A stretch of DNA of 64,000 bases from Pseudarthrobacter chlorophenolicus (lineage in GTDB: Bacteria > Actinomycetota > Actinomycetes > Actinomycetales > Micrococcaceae): assembly GCF_000962805.1 (NCBI RefSeq), contig NZ_JZTW01000008.1:124001-188000 (forward strand), read 5' to 3'. This document shows positions 16,598 to 24,256 of this stretch, one piece after another. Numbering within the stretch: the stretch's first letter is position 1; each line of letters begins with the position of its first letter. The position numbers and the translations under genes were made by a program. The notes under the pieces were generated by a model. It saw nothing but the letters and a program-made list of their open reading frames with translations, did no database searches and was not told the origin of the DNA.

Positions 16598-18037
16598 ATG
16601 ATGCATCGCAACATCCGCAGGTGCCTGCTCGGCACCGCCGTCGCTGGCGGCCTCTTGGCGTTCGGCGGCGTGGCCGCCAACGCAGCAGACAACACCACCT
16701 CAGGCACGGACGGGCTGCTGTCCGGCACCCAGGCAGTGGCGCCCATCAACATCCCGGTGAACCTCGGCGCCACATCCCTTGGCCTGCTGGGGGACTCGAC
16801 GGCGGGCACCGACAATGCACCTACCGGTTCACCCGCTGCAGCCGCGTCTACTGCCCCGGCGTCAACGGCTGGCAACGACGGGATCCTCTCCGGAACCCAG
16901 GTCATTGCTCCGGTCACCGTTCCAGTCAATCTCGGCGCCACGTCCGTGGGCCTGCTGGGCGACTCGGCGGCCAGCACTACGAACGCCGCACCGGCCCCGG
17001 CACCGGCCGCGTACACAGCACCCGCTGCGTCTACGGGCGGTGACAACGGGATCCTCTCGGGAACCCAGGTCATCGCACCGGTCACGGTTCCCATCACCAT
17101 CGGGGCCACATCCGTGGGCGCGGTTGGTGACTCGGCAGCGGACACGCAGGGCACCGGAACCGCGCCGGCGCCCGCTCCGTCACCCGCCCCAGCGGCGGCT
17201 ACCGACGGCACTGACGGCATCGGCTCCGGAACCCAGGTGGTGGCACCCATTACGTCGCCCATCAACCTGGGTGCCACGTCGGTTGGCGCTGTGGGAGATT
17301 CAGCGGCCAGCGTCGAAGGCGCCGGAACCAGCAGCACCCCGCCGGCACCCGCAGGCCAGGCCCCCGCAGCCACCGACGGCACAGATGGAATACTGTCCGG
17401 CACCCAGGTGATTGCCCCCATCACGGCGCCCATCAATCTCGGTGCCACATCGGCAGGCCTGATCGGTGACTCTGCAGCAAGCGTTGAGGGCTCAGACGCC
17501 GACAACGGGAACACCACGTCCCCGGCCGGCCCTGCCAGCACCAGCGGAACGGACGGGGTCCTCTCCGGCACCCAGATTGTTGCACCCGTGACGCTGCCCA
17601 TCTCCCTCGGTGCGACGTCCGTGGGCCTGGTCGGTGACTCCACCGCCACCGTTGTGAACCCCCCAGTGGTGGCTCCCCCAGTGGTGACCCCTCCGGTAGT
17701 GACTCCCCCGGTAGTGAACCCACCCGTGGTCACCCCTCCGGTGGTGACTCCCCCGGTAGTGAACCCGCCTGTGGTCACCCCTCCGGTAGTGACTCCCCCG
17801 GTCGTGAACCCGCCGGCAGTCACCACCCCGGCCGTCACCACGCCGGGCACGGTGCAGCCTCCGGCCGCCACTACTAAAAACCAGGCCGCCGCCGTCGTCC
17901 CCGTTGCGGCTACCCAGTCAACGGTTCCGACGGCACTCGCCAATACAGGTGCAAACACCGGCCTGTTGCTGGTGGGCCTGGGACTGCTCGTCTTCGGAGG
18001 GCTGGTCACCCTGGCTTTGCGCCGGTTCCGGGCGTAG
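16598..18037 (+). CDS. Wall-anchored protein with six chaplin-like repeats and LANTG sorting signal
   Basis: A 479-residue surface protein. Sec signal 1-29. Six 35-residue repeats at 36-70, 92-126, 148-182, 204-238, 261-295 and 317-351 share the core GILSGTQVIAPVTVPVNLGA then TSVGLLGDSAAS, joined by 21-22-residue Ala/Pro linkers. A PPVV(T/N) pentapeptide tract (352 to about 422) spans the wall. LANTG at 447-451, a hydrophobic helix and RRFRA form a class E-type sortase signal. The repeat matches the chaplin fold pattern (xLSGNxVxxPVxVPVNxCGNxxxVxG) but replaces the Cys-Gly-Asn with Leu-Gly-Ala. Long chaplins of Streptomyces carry two such domains; six without Cys is unusual. AGGAGA precedes the ATG pair. 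Likely roles are surface hydrophobicity or aggregation (inferred). No sortase gene is seen here. Confidence 0.85.
   Translation: MMHRNIRRCLLGTAVAGGLLAFGGVAANAADNTTSGTDGLLSGTQAVAPINIPVNLGATSLGLLGDSTAGTDNAPTGSPAAAASTAPASTAGNDGILSGTQVIAPVTVPVNLGATSVGLLGDSAASTTNAAPAPAPAAYTAPAASTGGDNGILSGTQVIAPVTVPITIGATSVGAVGDSAADTQGTGTAPAPAPSPAPAAATDGTDGIGSGTQVVAPITSPINLGATSVGAVGDSAASVEGAGTSSTPPAPAGQAPAATDGTDGILSGTQVIAPITAPINLGATSAGLIGDSAASVEGSDADNGNTTSPAGPASTSGTDGVLSGTQIVAPVTLPISLGATSVGLVGDSTATVVNPPVVAPPVVTPPVVTPPVVNPPVVTPPVVTPPVVNPPVVTPPVVTPPVVNPPAVTTPAVTTPGTVQPPAATTKNQAAAVVPVAATQSTVPTALANTGANTGLLLVGLGLLVFGGLVTLALRRFRA
16703..17650 (+). repeat. Six coding repeats, about 168-bp period
   Basis: Repeat units of 105 bp start at 16703, 16871, 17039, 17207, 17378 and 17546, so the spacing is 168-171 bp. 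Each encodes one chaplin-like module. Codon-level divergence between units is moderate, so the array is not a recent duplication. Confidence 0.85.
17651..17860 (+). repeat. PPVV(T/N) minisatellite-like tract
   Basis: About eleven 15-bp units encode PPVVT or PPVVN; every third unit carries Asn, giving a 45-bp higher-order period. This is a typical wall-spanning stalk and a likely site of length variation. Confidence 0.85.
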
Positions 18038-18089
18038 CACCGGTCCCGGACTCGAGGCCGCTGGCCGCTGGCCGCTGGCTAGCTTGACA

Positions 18090-18117
18090 GGGTGGGCCCG
18101 GTTATCCGGGCCCACCC
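18090..18117. terminator. Hairpin terminator after the chaplin-like gene
   Basis: GGGTGGGCCCGG-TTAT-CCGGGCCCACCC is a perfect 12-bp stem with a 4-nt loop, 52 bp after the stop codon. No U-tract, as is common in high-GC actinobacteria. The direct repeat GCCGCTG lies just upstream at 18058-18080. Confidence 0.75.
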
Positions 18118-18205
18118 GCTGGCGGCGGCCAAGCCGTCGACGGTCTTGAGCGATAAGGTGGAATTTCGGCGGCAATAGCCGTTGCAGTTCCATGGGGGGG
18201 GAATC

Positions 18206-18547
18206 ATGAACCAGCCGACGGCGAGCGGAATCAATTTTCGGGAAGTTGACCAGGATGGGGAATCCGGGGTCTACGCGGCTCCGGCAGAACATGAGTTGGC
18301 CGGGCAGAAGACCCGGTGGTTGTTCAATCCATTCATCGCGGTGTTGTGGCTCTTGGCTGCGCTATTGGTCGGGGCCGGAATATCGGCCCTTTCGACAATG
18401 ATGTTTACCGCGGGGCCCATAAACGGTCCGGGTGCCCTTCCATTCCTCATGATGACGTTCGCTCCCCATACCCTGATTATCGGAGTGGTGCTGATTCTTT
18501 GCCTGCTGTTTTGGCACGCGTGGCAATGGCAGAAGCACCGCAGCTGA
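18206..18547 (+). CDS. Small membrane protein, unknown
   Basis: A 113-residue protein with a hydrophilic N-terminus (about 1-40) and two predicted membrane helices (around WLFNPFIAVLWLLAALLVGA and TLIIGVVLILCLLFWHAW). The ATG at 18206 follows a G-rich Shine-Dalgarno (GGGGGGGAATC). No family recognised. It is the only plus-strand gene in this cluster and converges on the minus-strand membrane genes beyond it. Confidence 0.6.
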   Translation: MNQPTASGINFREVDQDGESGVYAAPAEHELAGQKTRWLFNPFIAVLWLLAALLVGAGISALSTMMFTAGPINGPGALPFLMMTFAPHTLIIGVVLILCLLFWHAWQWQKHRS

Positions 18548-18613
18548 ATTGGACCTGGACCTGTTTAGAACCGGCAAGGAAAAGGATCTGCGCCTGTTCC
18601 CCGGTCCAGGGTC

Positions 18614-18994
18614 CTAATATTTGGACACCAGCGGGGAGTACATCAGGTAGATCGAGAGGTCTTCTCCGGTGGATGAGGCAATGCCGCTGCACGTCTTGCG
18701 CAGCGTCCACAGATTCAAAGGCCCGCAACGTTCCGGCACCAAGCCCATAGCTGCCCCGAGTGACTCTGGGGTCTCTGGCGATTCAACGTCTATGACCATT
18801 TCCCGCCAGCATCCACCAGATCCGCACTGCGTGGAGACCTGCACCCTCTCACCCGCAGGTGGAATCTGTGGAAAGTCCGAGTCGGATGGAACCGCGCCCT
18901 CATCAGTTGCGCTCCAGAGAACTGATCCTGCCCACGCGATCAGGATCAGGACAACGGCGAGAATTGAGAAGGGAACCCAGCGGTAACGGGTCAT
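18614..18994 (-). CDS. Membrane-anchored extracytoplasmic protein, unknown
   Basis: A 126-residue protein with one N-terminal helix (WVPFSILAVVLILIAWAGSV) and an exported domain of about 95 residues holding four Cys (TQCGSGGCW and ERCGPLNLWTLRKTC), which could form two disulfides. No family recognised. The start overlaps the stop of the upstream gene by 4 bp, so the two are translated as a pair. Confidence 0.65.
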   Translation of the reverse strand: MTRYRWVPFSILAVVLILIAWAGSVLWSATDEGAVPSDSDFPQIPPAGERVQVSTQCGSGGCWREMVIDVESPETPESLGAAMGLVPERCGPLNLWTLRKTCSGIASSTGEDLSIYLMYSPLVSKY

Positions 18995-19470
18995 TGCCGG
19001 GCTCCGTCAGGATCCACGTACAGGACGTCATTAGGGACGGCCCACCGGCCAGCGGCCGCAGCCGCGCCCACGGTGGACCTAGGGATGAGACGCCAGGGCT
19101 GCCACCCCAGCCCCAGGGCATTGCCGACAAGCCAGAACGCAATGGTGGGCACAGCGAAAAACGCCCCGATGTGAATCGACTGCCGGCCGACCGGACGCAA
19201 CAGGAAGCTTAGAAACCACCCCAGCGGAGCTGCGAACAACAAGGAGACCCCGTAACCGTAAAAATTTGCCATGCCCAAGATGCCCAGCAGCTGGCTCGCC
19301 TCAAGTCCTGTGCGGGCTGCTGGTATACCGAAGTAGGTCCCCACGACCAGCAGCAGCACGCCCACCCACAGTGACGTCGCGATCATCCAGCCCTTGATAA
19401 AGCCGTAGGCATCGAGCACCACCCTGGATGCCTGCCTGCCATGCGGATGCACCGCGTCCCCCAACGCCAT
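18991..19470 (-). CDS. Polytopic membrane protein, unknown
   Basis: A 159-residue protein with about four membrane helices (WMIATSLWVGVLLLVVGTY, FYGYGVSLLFAAPLGWFL, HIGAFFAVPTIAFWLVGNA and one weaker segment around ASQLLGILG). No family recognised. It overlaps the next gene by 4 bp and starts 9 bp after the preceding one, suggesting a three-gene operon. Confidence 0.6.
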   Translation of the reverse strand: MALGDAVHPHGRQASRVVLDAYGFIKGWMIATSLWVGVLLLVVGTYFGIPAARTGLEASQLLGILGMANFYGYGVSLLFAAPLGWFLSFLLRPVGRQSIHIGAFFAVPTIAFWLVGNALGLGWQPWRLIPRSTVGAAAAAGRWAVPNDVLYVDPDGARQ

Positions 19471-19479
19471 CCGCCAAGC

Positions 19480-19680
19480 CTAGCGGTAAACGGCCGCTTT
19501 CCTCCTGCCCATCTTTTCCCTTCGAGCCAGCACTATTTCGTTGGCGGCATATGGCAGAAGGGCGGCAAGTGGAATCACCACACCTTGCCAGAATGGAACC
19601 AGCGACAACACCAGCGGCATAAATGACGCGACAAAAATCAGCGGGTGCACATATCGATACCATTTCATGATCAATTCCAT
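19480..19680 (-). CDS. Small two-helix membrane protein, unknown
   Basis: A 66-residue protein, MELIMKWYRYVHPLIF onward, with two adjacent hydrophobic stretches and a strongly basic tail (ARREKMGRRKAAVYR). The start could also be the internal ATG at 19668; the frame upstream to 19809 is hydrophilic and overlaps the DUF1272 gene, so I do not use it. It probably leads the operon of 18991 and 18614. Confidence 0.5.
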   Translation of the reverse strand: MELIMKWYRYVHPLIFVASFMPLVLSLVPFWQGVVIPLAALLPYAANEIVLARREKMGRRKAAVYR

Positions 19681-19765
19681 CGTTGTGTCTTTTAGCTCCA
19701 AGAGTGGGGCCGACATGCCGCAATGGCCCGACCACCATTTTGCTTCCCAAAGATAGAGTTGCTGA

Positions 19766-20011
19766 GTGCTTGAGATCCGACCGAACTGCGAATGTTGCGA
19801 CGTAGACATAGCTCCGTCTGCGGCGGCTTATATTTGCACCTTTGAGTGCACCTGGTGTCCGGACTGCGTTGAACGATTCCCGAATCGTGCTTGTCCAAAC
19901 TGCGGAGGAGATCTTCAGCGACGCCCCGTCCGCCCGGCTGCTGCCCTCATCAATAATCCGGCCAGCGCCGAGAGGGTTGTATCGCCCAGTTGCCTCGAAA
20001 AGATCACCTGA
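19766..20011 (+). CDS. DUF1272 family small Cys-rich protein
   Basis: An 81-residue protein with the DUF1272 layout: MLEIRPNCECCD, then CTFECTWCPDC, then CPNCGG followed by LQRRPVRP. The seven or more Cys should bind zinc in a treble-clef or rubredoxin-like knuckle. Function unknown. The GTG start has no good Shine-Dalgarno but gives the exact family N-terminus. The residues after about 58 diverge from the family and look like an unrelated tail. Confidence 0.85.
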   Translation: MLEIRPNCECCDVDIAPSAAAYICTFECTWCPDCVERFPNRACPNCGGDLQRRPVRPAAALINNPASAERVVSPSCLEKIT

Positions 20012-20160
20012 TCCTAGGGCTTTCGATACGGATGAGAAAGCTGGGCTAAGCCAGAAAACCTACGAGTCGGATTCACTCGAAGTGTGCCGGCTGGTGCCAA
20101 AGTCCGTGGACCAGGACCACCTCGGCCCGCCTCACCTTCAAAACCTGGGGCCGCTCTCTC

Positions 20161-20793
20161 CTAATATCCGGCGGCACGGGTAAGCGGTTGTGTGGGCCGT
20201 TCCGCTTCTACCAGGGGCTGGATCAGCAGGTTCCGGTGCAGCGTCACCCAGCCATCACGCTCCAGCGGGGTGTGGTCGAACTGATCGGGTACGAAGAGAA
20301 CAGCCCTGTCATCCGGATCCGCCACATCCACCAGGAAGTCCCGGCCGTCGCCGATCTCAGTACATGCTTCCCAGTAACCGAATTCGTCGTCCCACGGGTA
20401 CGTACCCACCAGGCATGCCACCCCGGGGACGAAACCTGGTGCGGCGTAATAGGACATCGACTCGTATGTGGCCAGGAACTTGGATTCCCGGATCCGCGCG
20501 TCCCCGCTATCGTCCTGGATAGCCGGGACGGCATCCTGCTTCGTCAACTGCCGCTCCAGGACCTCCACCGTACCGGGGACCACCATGAAGAACCGCGTGT
20601 AGGCGAGCCCCAGGACAGCACACGTCCCAAGGCCAGCTACAACCGCCAGGACAACCATGAGTTTCCAGAACGCCGTCAGCGGCGCCGCCCTACCTTGACT
20701 CCCAGGGACCTCAGCCCAAGGCGGAGTCGTTTGGGCCATCCAGCCGGCAGGCCGGCCCGTTGGGCCCCCGTACGGATCATCGAATTGGTTCAA
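20161..20793 (-). CDS. Single-pass membrane protein, paralogue A of a duplicated pair
   Basis: A 210-residue protein: Pro/Gly-rich cytoplasmic head (1-40), one helix (AFWKLMVVLAVVAGLGTCAVLGLA) and an extracytoplasmic domain. The C-terminal segment VLFVPDQFDHTPLERDGW matches LTLVPDQYDTNELQAIGW of the gene at 22139-22669, so the two are paralogues. The TTG start is fixed by GAGGGGG 7 nt upstream, and that leader is nearly identical in both genes. No family recognised. Confidence 0.7.
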   Translation of the reverse strand: MNQFDDPYGGPTGRPAGWMAQTTPPWAEVPGSQGRAAPLTAFWKLMVVLAVVAGLGTCAVLGLAYTRFFMVVPGTVEVLERQLTKQDAVPAIQDDSGDARIRESKFLATYESMSYYAAPGFVPGVACLVGTYPWDDEFGYWEACTEIGDGRDFLVDVADPDDRAVLFVPDQFDHTPLERDGWVTLHRNLLIQPLVEAERPTQPLTRAAGY

Positions 20794-20840
20794 AGCGCTG
20801 CCCCCTCAGGCTGGTGATCTTCCTGCACGTTACACTGCCG
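20791..20840 (-). promoter_or_regulatory. Duplicated promoter-leader, copy 1
   Basis: Read on the minus strand this holds a TAACGT -10 candidate (20832-20827), GTGCAGGAAGATCA, then CCTGAGGGGGCAGCGCTTTG, which includes the Shine-Dalgarno and TTG start. It aligns over about 48 bp with 22667-22715, differing by a few substitutions and one or two indels. Confidence 0.7.
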
Positions 20841-20871
20841 CAGGGCAACGCCCGCTGCGCCACCCTTCCAC

Positions 20872-21576
20872 CTACATGATGCGCAGCGCGGCGCGGGTGC
20901 CGGTCCAAAGGTGCAGGGAACTGAGATTTGCCGCGAGCAAGCAGTTCCCCGGCGCCAAGTGCCGTAGTTCGGTGTGGTTGAACGAGACCGGCAAGGTGAT
21001 CCGCGCGCCAGGCATTAGCGTGGGCAACTGGTCAGTGAGCCCGTGGGCATACCACCCGGTTCCGAGCTGTTCGCCTTGCAGGTCAAGAACCATTCCCTGC
21101 ACGTGGCGCCGGTCTTCCTCAGTGGGCTCCCACACCTTGTCACCGACGTTCAGCAACTCGACGGCCGCATCAGGCGTGGACCCCCGTTCTACAGAAAACG
21201 CGTCCCGCGCCCACTGTAAGTGCAGTCCCTGCCTCCGCATTTCACGCACCGGGACGGGAACATGGCTGGCCGGTCCTCCGAGCCACCAGCCCTCACGGCC
21301 GCCTGCGAGCTGGATCAGTACCCAGCGTTCAGCGATACTGGCGGACGGGGCGGCCAGGATCAGGACTTTTTCCGCCCAAGGTTCTTCGGCGGTGTGCACC
21401 ACCCTCCATCCCGACATCGGGAAGTCCTCGGGTGCGCACCTGGGCATGATGTCCCTGTCCGCTAAGCGCCCCGCCAGGATGCCCTCCCAAGAGGCGCCCG
21501 GCTTTGCAAGCGCACCCTTCCAGACGTCCCAGCTGCCCAACTGGACCAGCTGGCCGGTATCGCTGTTATTCCCCAT
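20872..21576 (-). CDS. Soluble protein of unknown function
   Basis: A 234-residue protein without signal peptide or membrane helix, Trp-rich and probably all-beta. No family or catalytic motif recognised. ATG at 21576 is chosen because AGGA sits 8 nt upstream. It overlaps the 3' end of the DUF3995 gene by 11 bp and so is probably translated with it. Confidence 0.65.
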   Translation of the reverse strand: MGNNSDTGQLVQLGSWDVWKGALAKPGASWEGILAGRLADRDIMPRCAPEDFPMSGWRVVHTAEEPWAEKVLILAAPSASIAERWVLIQLAGGREGWWLGGPASHVPVPVREMRRQGLHLQWARDAFSVERGSTPDAAVELLNVGDKVWEPTEEDRRHVQGMVLDLQGEQLGTGWYAHGLTDQLPTLMPGARITLPVSFNHTELRHLAPGNCLLAANLSSLHLWTGTRAALRIM

Positions 21577-22066
21577 GTTCCATATCCTGACTCGAATCTC
21601 GCGAGAACCAGAGGGACAGCACCAGGGCCGCACCCCACACGAAGAACAACGGGTCCCACAACCATGCGTGGCCGATCATCGCGGCCCGGTCGTAGCCGCC
21701 ATCAGGCCTGATCAAGCCCGCAAGGACGGCGCTGCTTACTGCGGCATTCACACCGCCGTAAACGACGAGAAACGACCCTCCACACCAGGCCACCCGACGC
21801 CATAGCCCGGGCCAGGGCACGCGCCCGTAGGCGGCACCCACGGGAATTGCGGCTGCGAGCAACTTCACCACGGCAATTCCAGCCAACGCGAGCCCCGCCT
21901 CAAGTGGCGCGTCCGCCGACAAGTCCACCGCCCAGGTGCCAACCGTTGCCAGAAGCCATTGACCGCCAGCGGCCCAGTACGCACTGAATGCTGCATGCAC
22001 CGTGCCGGCAACACCAGCCGCCCACACCAAGGTCCGGCTGACGGCCAGCCTGCGGCCGGAGGTCAT
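21566..22066 (-). CDS. DUF3995-like membrane protein
   Basis: A 166-residue protein with four predicted helices. Its N-terminal segment (WAAGVAGTVHAAFSAYWAAG) resembles DUF3995, a small family of unknown function. ATG at 22066 has AGGAA 5 nt upstream. It is the first gene of an overlapping pair with 20872-21576. Confidence 0.7.
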   Translation of the reverse strand: MTSGRRLAVSRTLVWAAGVAGTVHAAFSAYWAAGGQWLLATVGTWAVDLSADAPLEAGLALAGIAVVKLLAAAIPVGAAYGRVPWPGLWRRVAWCGGSFLVVYGGVNAAVSSAVLAGLIRPDGGYDRAAMIGHAWLWDPLFFVWGAALVLSLWFSRDSSQDMEHGE

Positions 22067-22138
22067 GCGGTTTCCTGCCCGCAGGTACGAACGGGCCGGC
22101 CCCTCACGGCACCTTCATCGGTGCCACTGTGGCCGCGG

Positions 22139-22669
22139 TCACTGCCGTCCCCTGAAGAGGTTGTCACTGATCTTCGTCCAGCCAATGGCCTGCAGCTCGT
22201 TGGTGTCGTACTGGTCGGGGACAAGCGTCAGTTCACGTCCTGCCTGGTCGCTCAGCGTGACAATGGGATCGTGGCCGGATCGCATTCCGGCACATCCGGC
22301 GGCAGGCGGCGAGGCCGTGTCACCCGGTTCGATCAGCAGGCAGATGATCTCTTCGCCGTTCGCGTCGCGCGTGGCAACAAAGATTTTGGATCCTGCCCGC
22401 GTCCCGAGGTACCGGGCAGACTCCGTGTTGATGCCGCCGTACAGCGAAAAGTTGGCCGTGACAACGTCGTCGGAAGAGGCCGCCCGTTCAAGGACTTTCA
22501 GGGTGGGCGTGACCTCCCACCGCCCATACTGGAACACGGCAAGGCCAGCCCCAATAACGGCGAGGATGGCCGTAACCCGGCGGGCGTTCCGGTGCTTGTG
22601 GATGACAAAGGCAATAAGCACGGCCACCGCCAGGAAGATGGCGATGATCAGGTAGTCAATGATGTTCAA
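22139..22669 (-). CDS. Single-pass membrane protein, paralogue B of a duplicated pair
   Basis: A 176-residue protein with an N-terminal helix (YLIIAIFLAVAVLIAFVIH), a second hydrophobic stretch (RVTAILAVIGAGLAVFQYG) and an extracytoplasmic domain ending LTLVPDQYDTNELQAIGW. It is related to 20161-20793 both in that segment and in the leader. TTG start behind GAGGGGG. Function unknown. Confidence 0.7.
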   Translation of the reverse strand: MNIIDYLIIAIFLAVAVLIAFVIHKHRNARRVTAILAVIGAGLAVFQYGRWEVTPTLKVLERAASSDDVVTANFSLYGGINTESARYLGTRAGSKIFVATRDANGEEIICLLIEPGDTASPPAAGCAGMRSGHDPIVTLSDQAGRELTLVPDQYDTNELQAIGWTKISDNLFRGRQ

Positions 22670-22715
22670 CGCGCTGCCCCCTCAGGCTGATTGATCTCCC
22701 TGCACGCTACACGTG
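22667..22715 (-). promoter_or_regulatory. Duplicated promoter-leader, copy 2
   Basis: Minus-strand counterpart of 20791-20840: TAGCGT (22709-22704) as -10 candidate, TGCAGGGAGATCA, then CAGCCTGAGGGGGCAGCGCG and the TTG start. Conservation through non-coding bases suggests recent duplication or shared control. Confidence 0.7.
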
Positions 22716-22792
22716 CCGGCGCCGGCCAGCTTCATCGCCAGATGCCATCCTGTAGGGTCCAAAGACAACATCCGTCCGCGATTGGGGAAATT

Positions 22793-23383
22793 ATGCGGGA
22801 ACTTGTCTACTACGTCGCAGCATCGGTTGACGGCTACATCGCCGCACCCGACGGCTCATTCGATGTCTTCCCAGTCGAGGGCGACCACATGCAGGTGCTC
22901 TTCACCGAGTTCGCCGACGCCCTGCCCACCCACGTCCTGGGAGGGCTGGGCATTGAGGCGCCAAAGAACCGTTTCGACACCGTCATCCAGGGCTGGAACA
23001 GCTACAACGTGGGCCTCGCCCTGGGCATCGACAGCCCCTACGCCCACCTGAACGAGTACGTCGCCACGCGCACCAGGACCAGTTCCAACCCGGCAGTCAC
23101 GTTCACCGACGACGCCCTGGCCACCGTCCGAAGCCTCAAAGGGGAGGAAGGCCTGGACATCTACCTCTGCGGCGGCGGCACGCTGGCCGGGGCGCTGCTC
23201 CCCGAGATCGACAGGATCATCCTCAAACGCAACCCCGTTGTCCTCGGGGCCGGCATCCCGCTGTTCGGAAACACTGCCTTTGCACCGTCAGGTTTCCAGC
23301 CCGTCAAGTCGCGGACTTTCGAGTCAGGAGTGGTGATCGAGGAGTACGAACGCACCCCGCCGGGTGCCGCTGACGCGTCCTGA
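22793..23383 (+). CDS. Dihydrofolate reductase family protein (RibD C-terminal domain)
   Basis: A 196-residue NADPH-dependent reductase-like protein. The family start MRELVYYVAASVDGYIAAPDG and the nucleotide site YLCGGGTLAGALL are clear, and IILKRNPVVLGAGIPLFG closes the domain. ATG at 22793 follows GGGGAAATT. Substrate unknown; this group is usually annotated as deaminase/reductase and is not a true DHFR. It converges with nagB, with 1 bp between the stop codons. Confidence 0.88.
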   Translation: MRELVYYVAASVDGYIAAPDGSFDVFPVEGDHMQVLFTEFADALPTHVLGGLGIEAPKNRFDTVIQGWNSYNVGLALGIDSPYAHLNEYVATRTRTSSNPAVTFTDDALATVRSLKGEEGLDIYLCGGGTLAGALLPEIDRIILKRNPVVLGAGIPLFGNTAFAPSGFQPVKSRTFESGVVIEEYERTPPGAADAS

Positions 23384-23384
23384 G

Positions 23385-24152
23385 TCAGACGCCGACGGCG
23401 GCACCGGCCACCCGCACGGTGACCTCGCCGGTTCCGGGGGCCAGCCTGGCCGCGGCGGCTTCGTCCGCCACAACGGTGACATGCGCATGGCGCTGCAGGA
23501 TTGACGCCGGGCAGTCGGCGGACACGGGCCCCTGCAGGGCTGCCGCAAGGATCTCTGCCTTGTCCGCCCCGCTGACTACCAGGAGCAGCTGCCGGGCTTC
23601 CATGATGGTGCCCAGCCCCTGGGTGATGCACTGGGCGGGGACATCGTCCGGCGATGCAAAATACCGGGCGTTGGCCTGCCGGGTGCGTTTGGTGAGCACT
23701 TCCACCCGAGTCCGCGAATCGAGGGCCGAACCCGGCTCGTTGAAGGCAATGTGCCCGTTGTGGCCGATGCCCAGGATCTGCACATCAATGCCGCCGGCAC
23801 GGGCTATGGCCGCGTCGTAATCTGCCGCAGCCTGTCGCGGATCCGGGGCTCCGCCGTCGGGCACCGCAACCTTTGCCGGGTCCAGGCCCAGCCGCACGGT
23901 CACCTCACGGCGGATGACTTCGGCGTAGCTTTCGGGATGCCCGGCGGGCAGGCCAACATACTCGTCAAGGGCAAACCCTCGGACGGCGCCCATCTCCACG
24001 GAGTGTTCTGCGAGCGCCCTGTAGATGGGCAGCGGCGAGCCTCCCGTCGCAAGCCCCAGGACGGCGTCGGGGTTGCTGCGGACCACGGCGGCCAGGATGC
24101 CGGCGGCGACGGAACCGGTGGCGGAGGCTGTTGGCACTACGAAAATTTCCAC
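23385..24152 (-). CDS. nagB: Glucosamine-6-phosphate deaminase
   Basis: A 255-residue isomerase/deaminase converting GlcN-6-P to fructose-6-P and ammonia, the last step of sialic acid and amino-sugar use. Motifs are LATGGSPLPIYRAL, the catalytic loop FALDEYVGLPAGHPESY, and ILGIGHNGHIAFNEPGS with the ring-opening His. The GTG start at 24152 gives the family N-terminus (VEIFVVPTAS); a frame extension to 24185 is not needed. It lies 104 bp downstream of the GntR gene on the same strand, so is probably transcribed with it from the promoter near 25040. Confidence 0.94.
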   Translation of the reverse strand: MEIFVVPTASATGSVAAGILAAVVRSNPDAVLGLATGGSPLPIYRALAEHSVEMGAVRGFALDEYVGLPAGHPESYAEVIRREVTVRLGLDPAKVAVPDGGAPDPRQAAADYDAAIARAGGIDVQILGIGHNGHIAFNEPGSALDSRTRVEVLTKRTRQANARYFASPDDVPAQCITQGLGTIMEARQLLLVVSGADKAEILAAALQGPVSADCPASILQRHAHVTVVADEAAAARLAPGTGEVTVRVAGAAVGV

Positions 24153-24256
24153 GGCAAAGTCACTCTCTACGCGAATCGAGAACAAAAAATGGCACCGGCC
24201 AGGGCATGGCCGGGCAGCGCCCGTAACAGGGACGCATGGAAAAGCCGGGAGTGCAG

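Noticed and set aside
17651..17860. Possible CRISPR-like array of 15-bp units
   Set aside because: The units are in frame, encode PPVVT/PPVVN and have no spacers; it is a protein stalk repeat.
19692..19898. Minus-strand frame overlapping the DUF1272 gene
   Set aside because: The DUF1272 Cys pattern on the plus strand is decisive, and this frame has no support.
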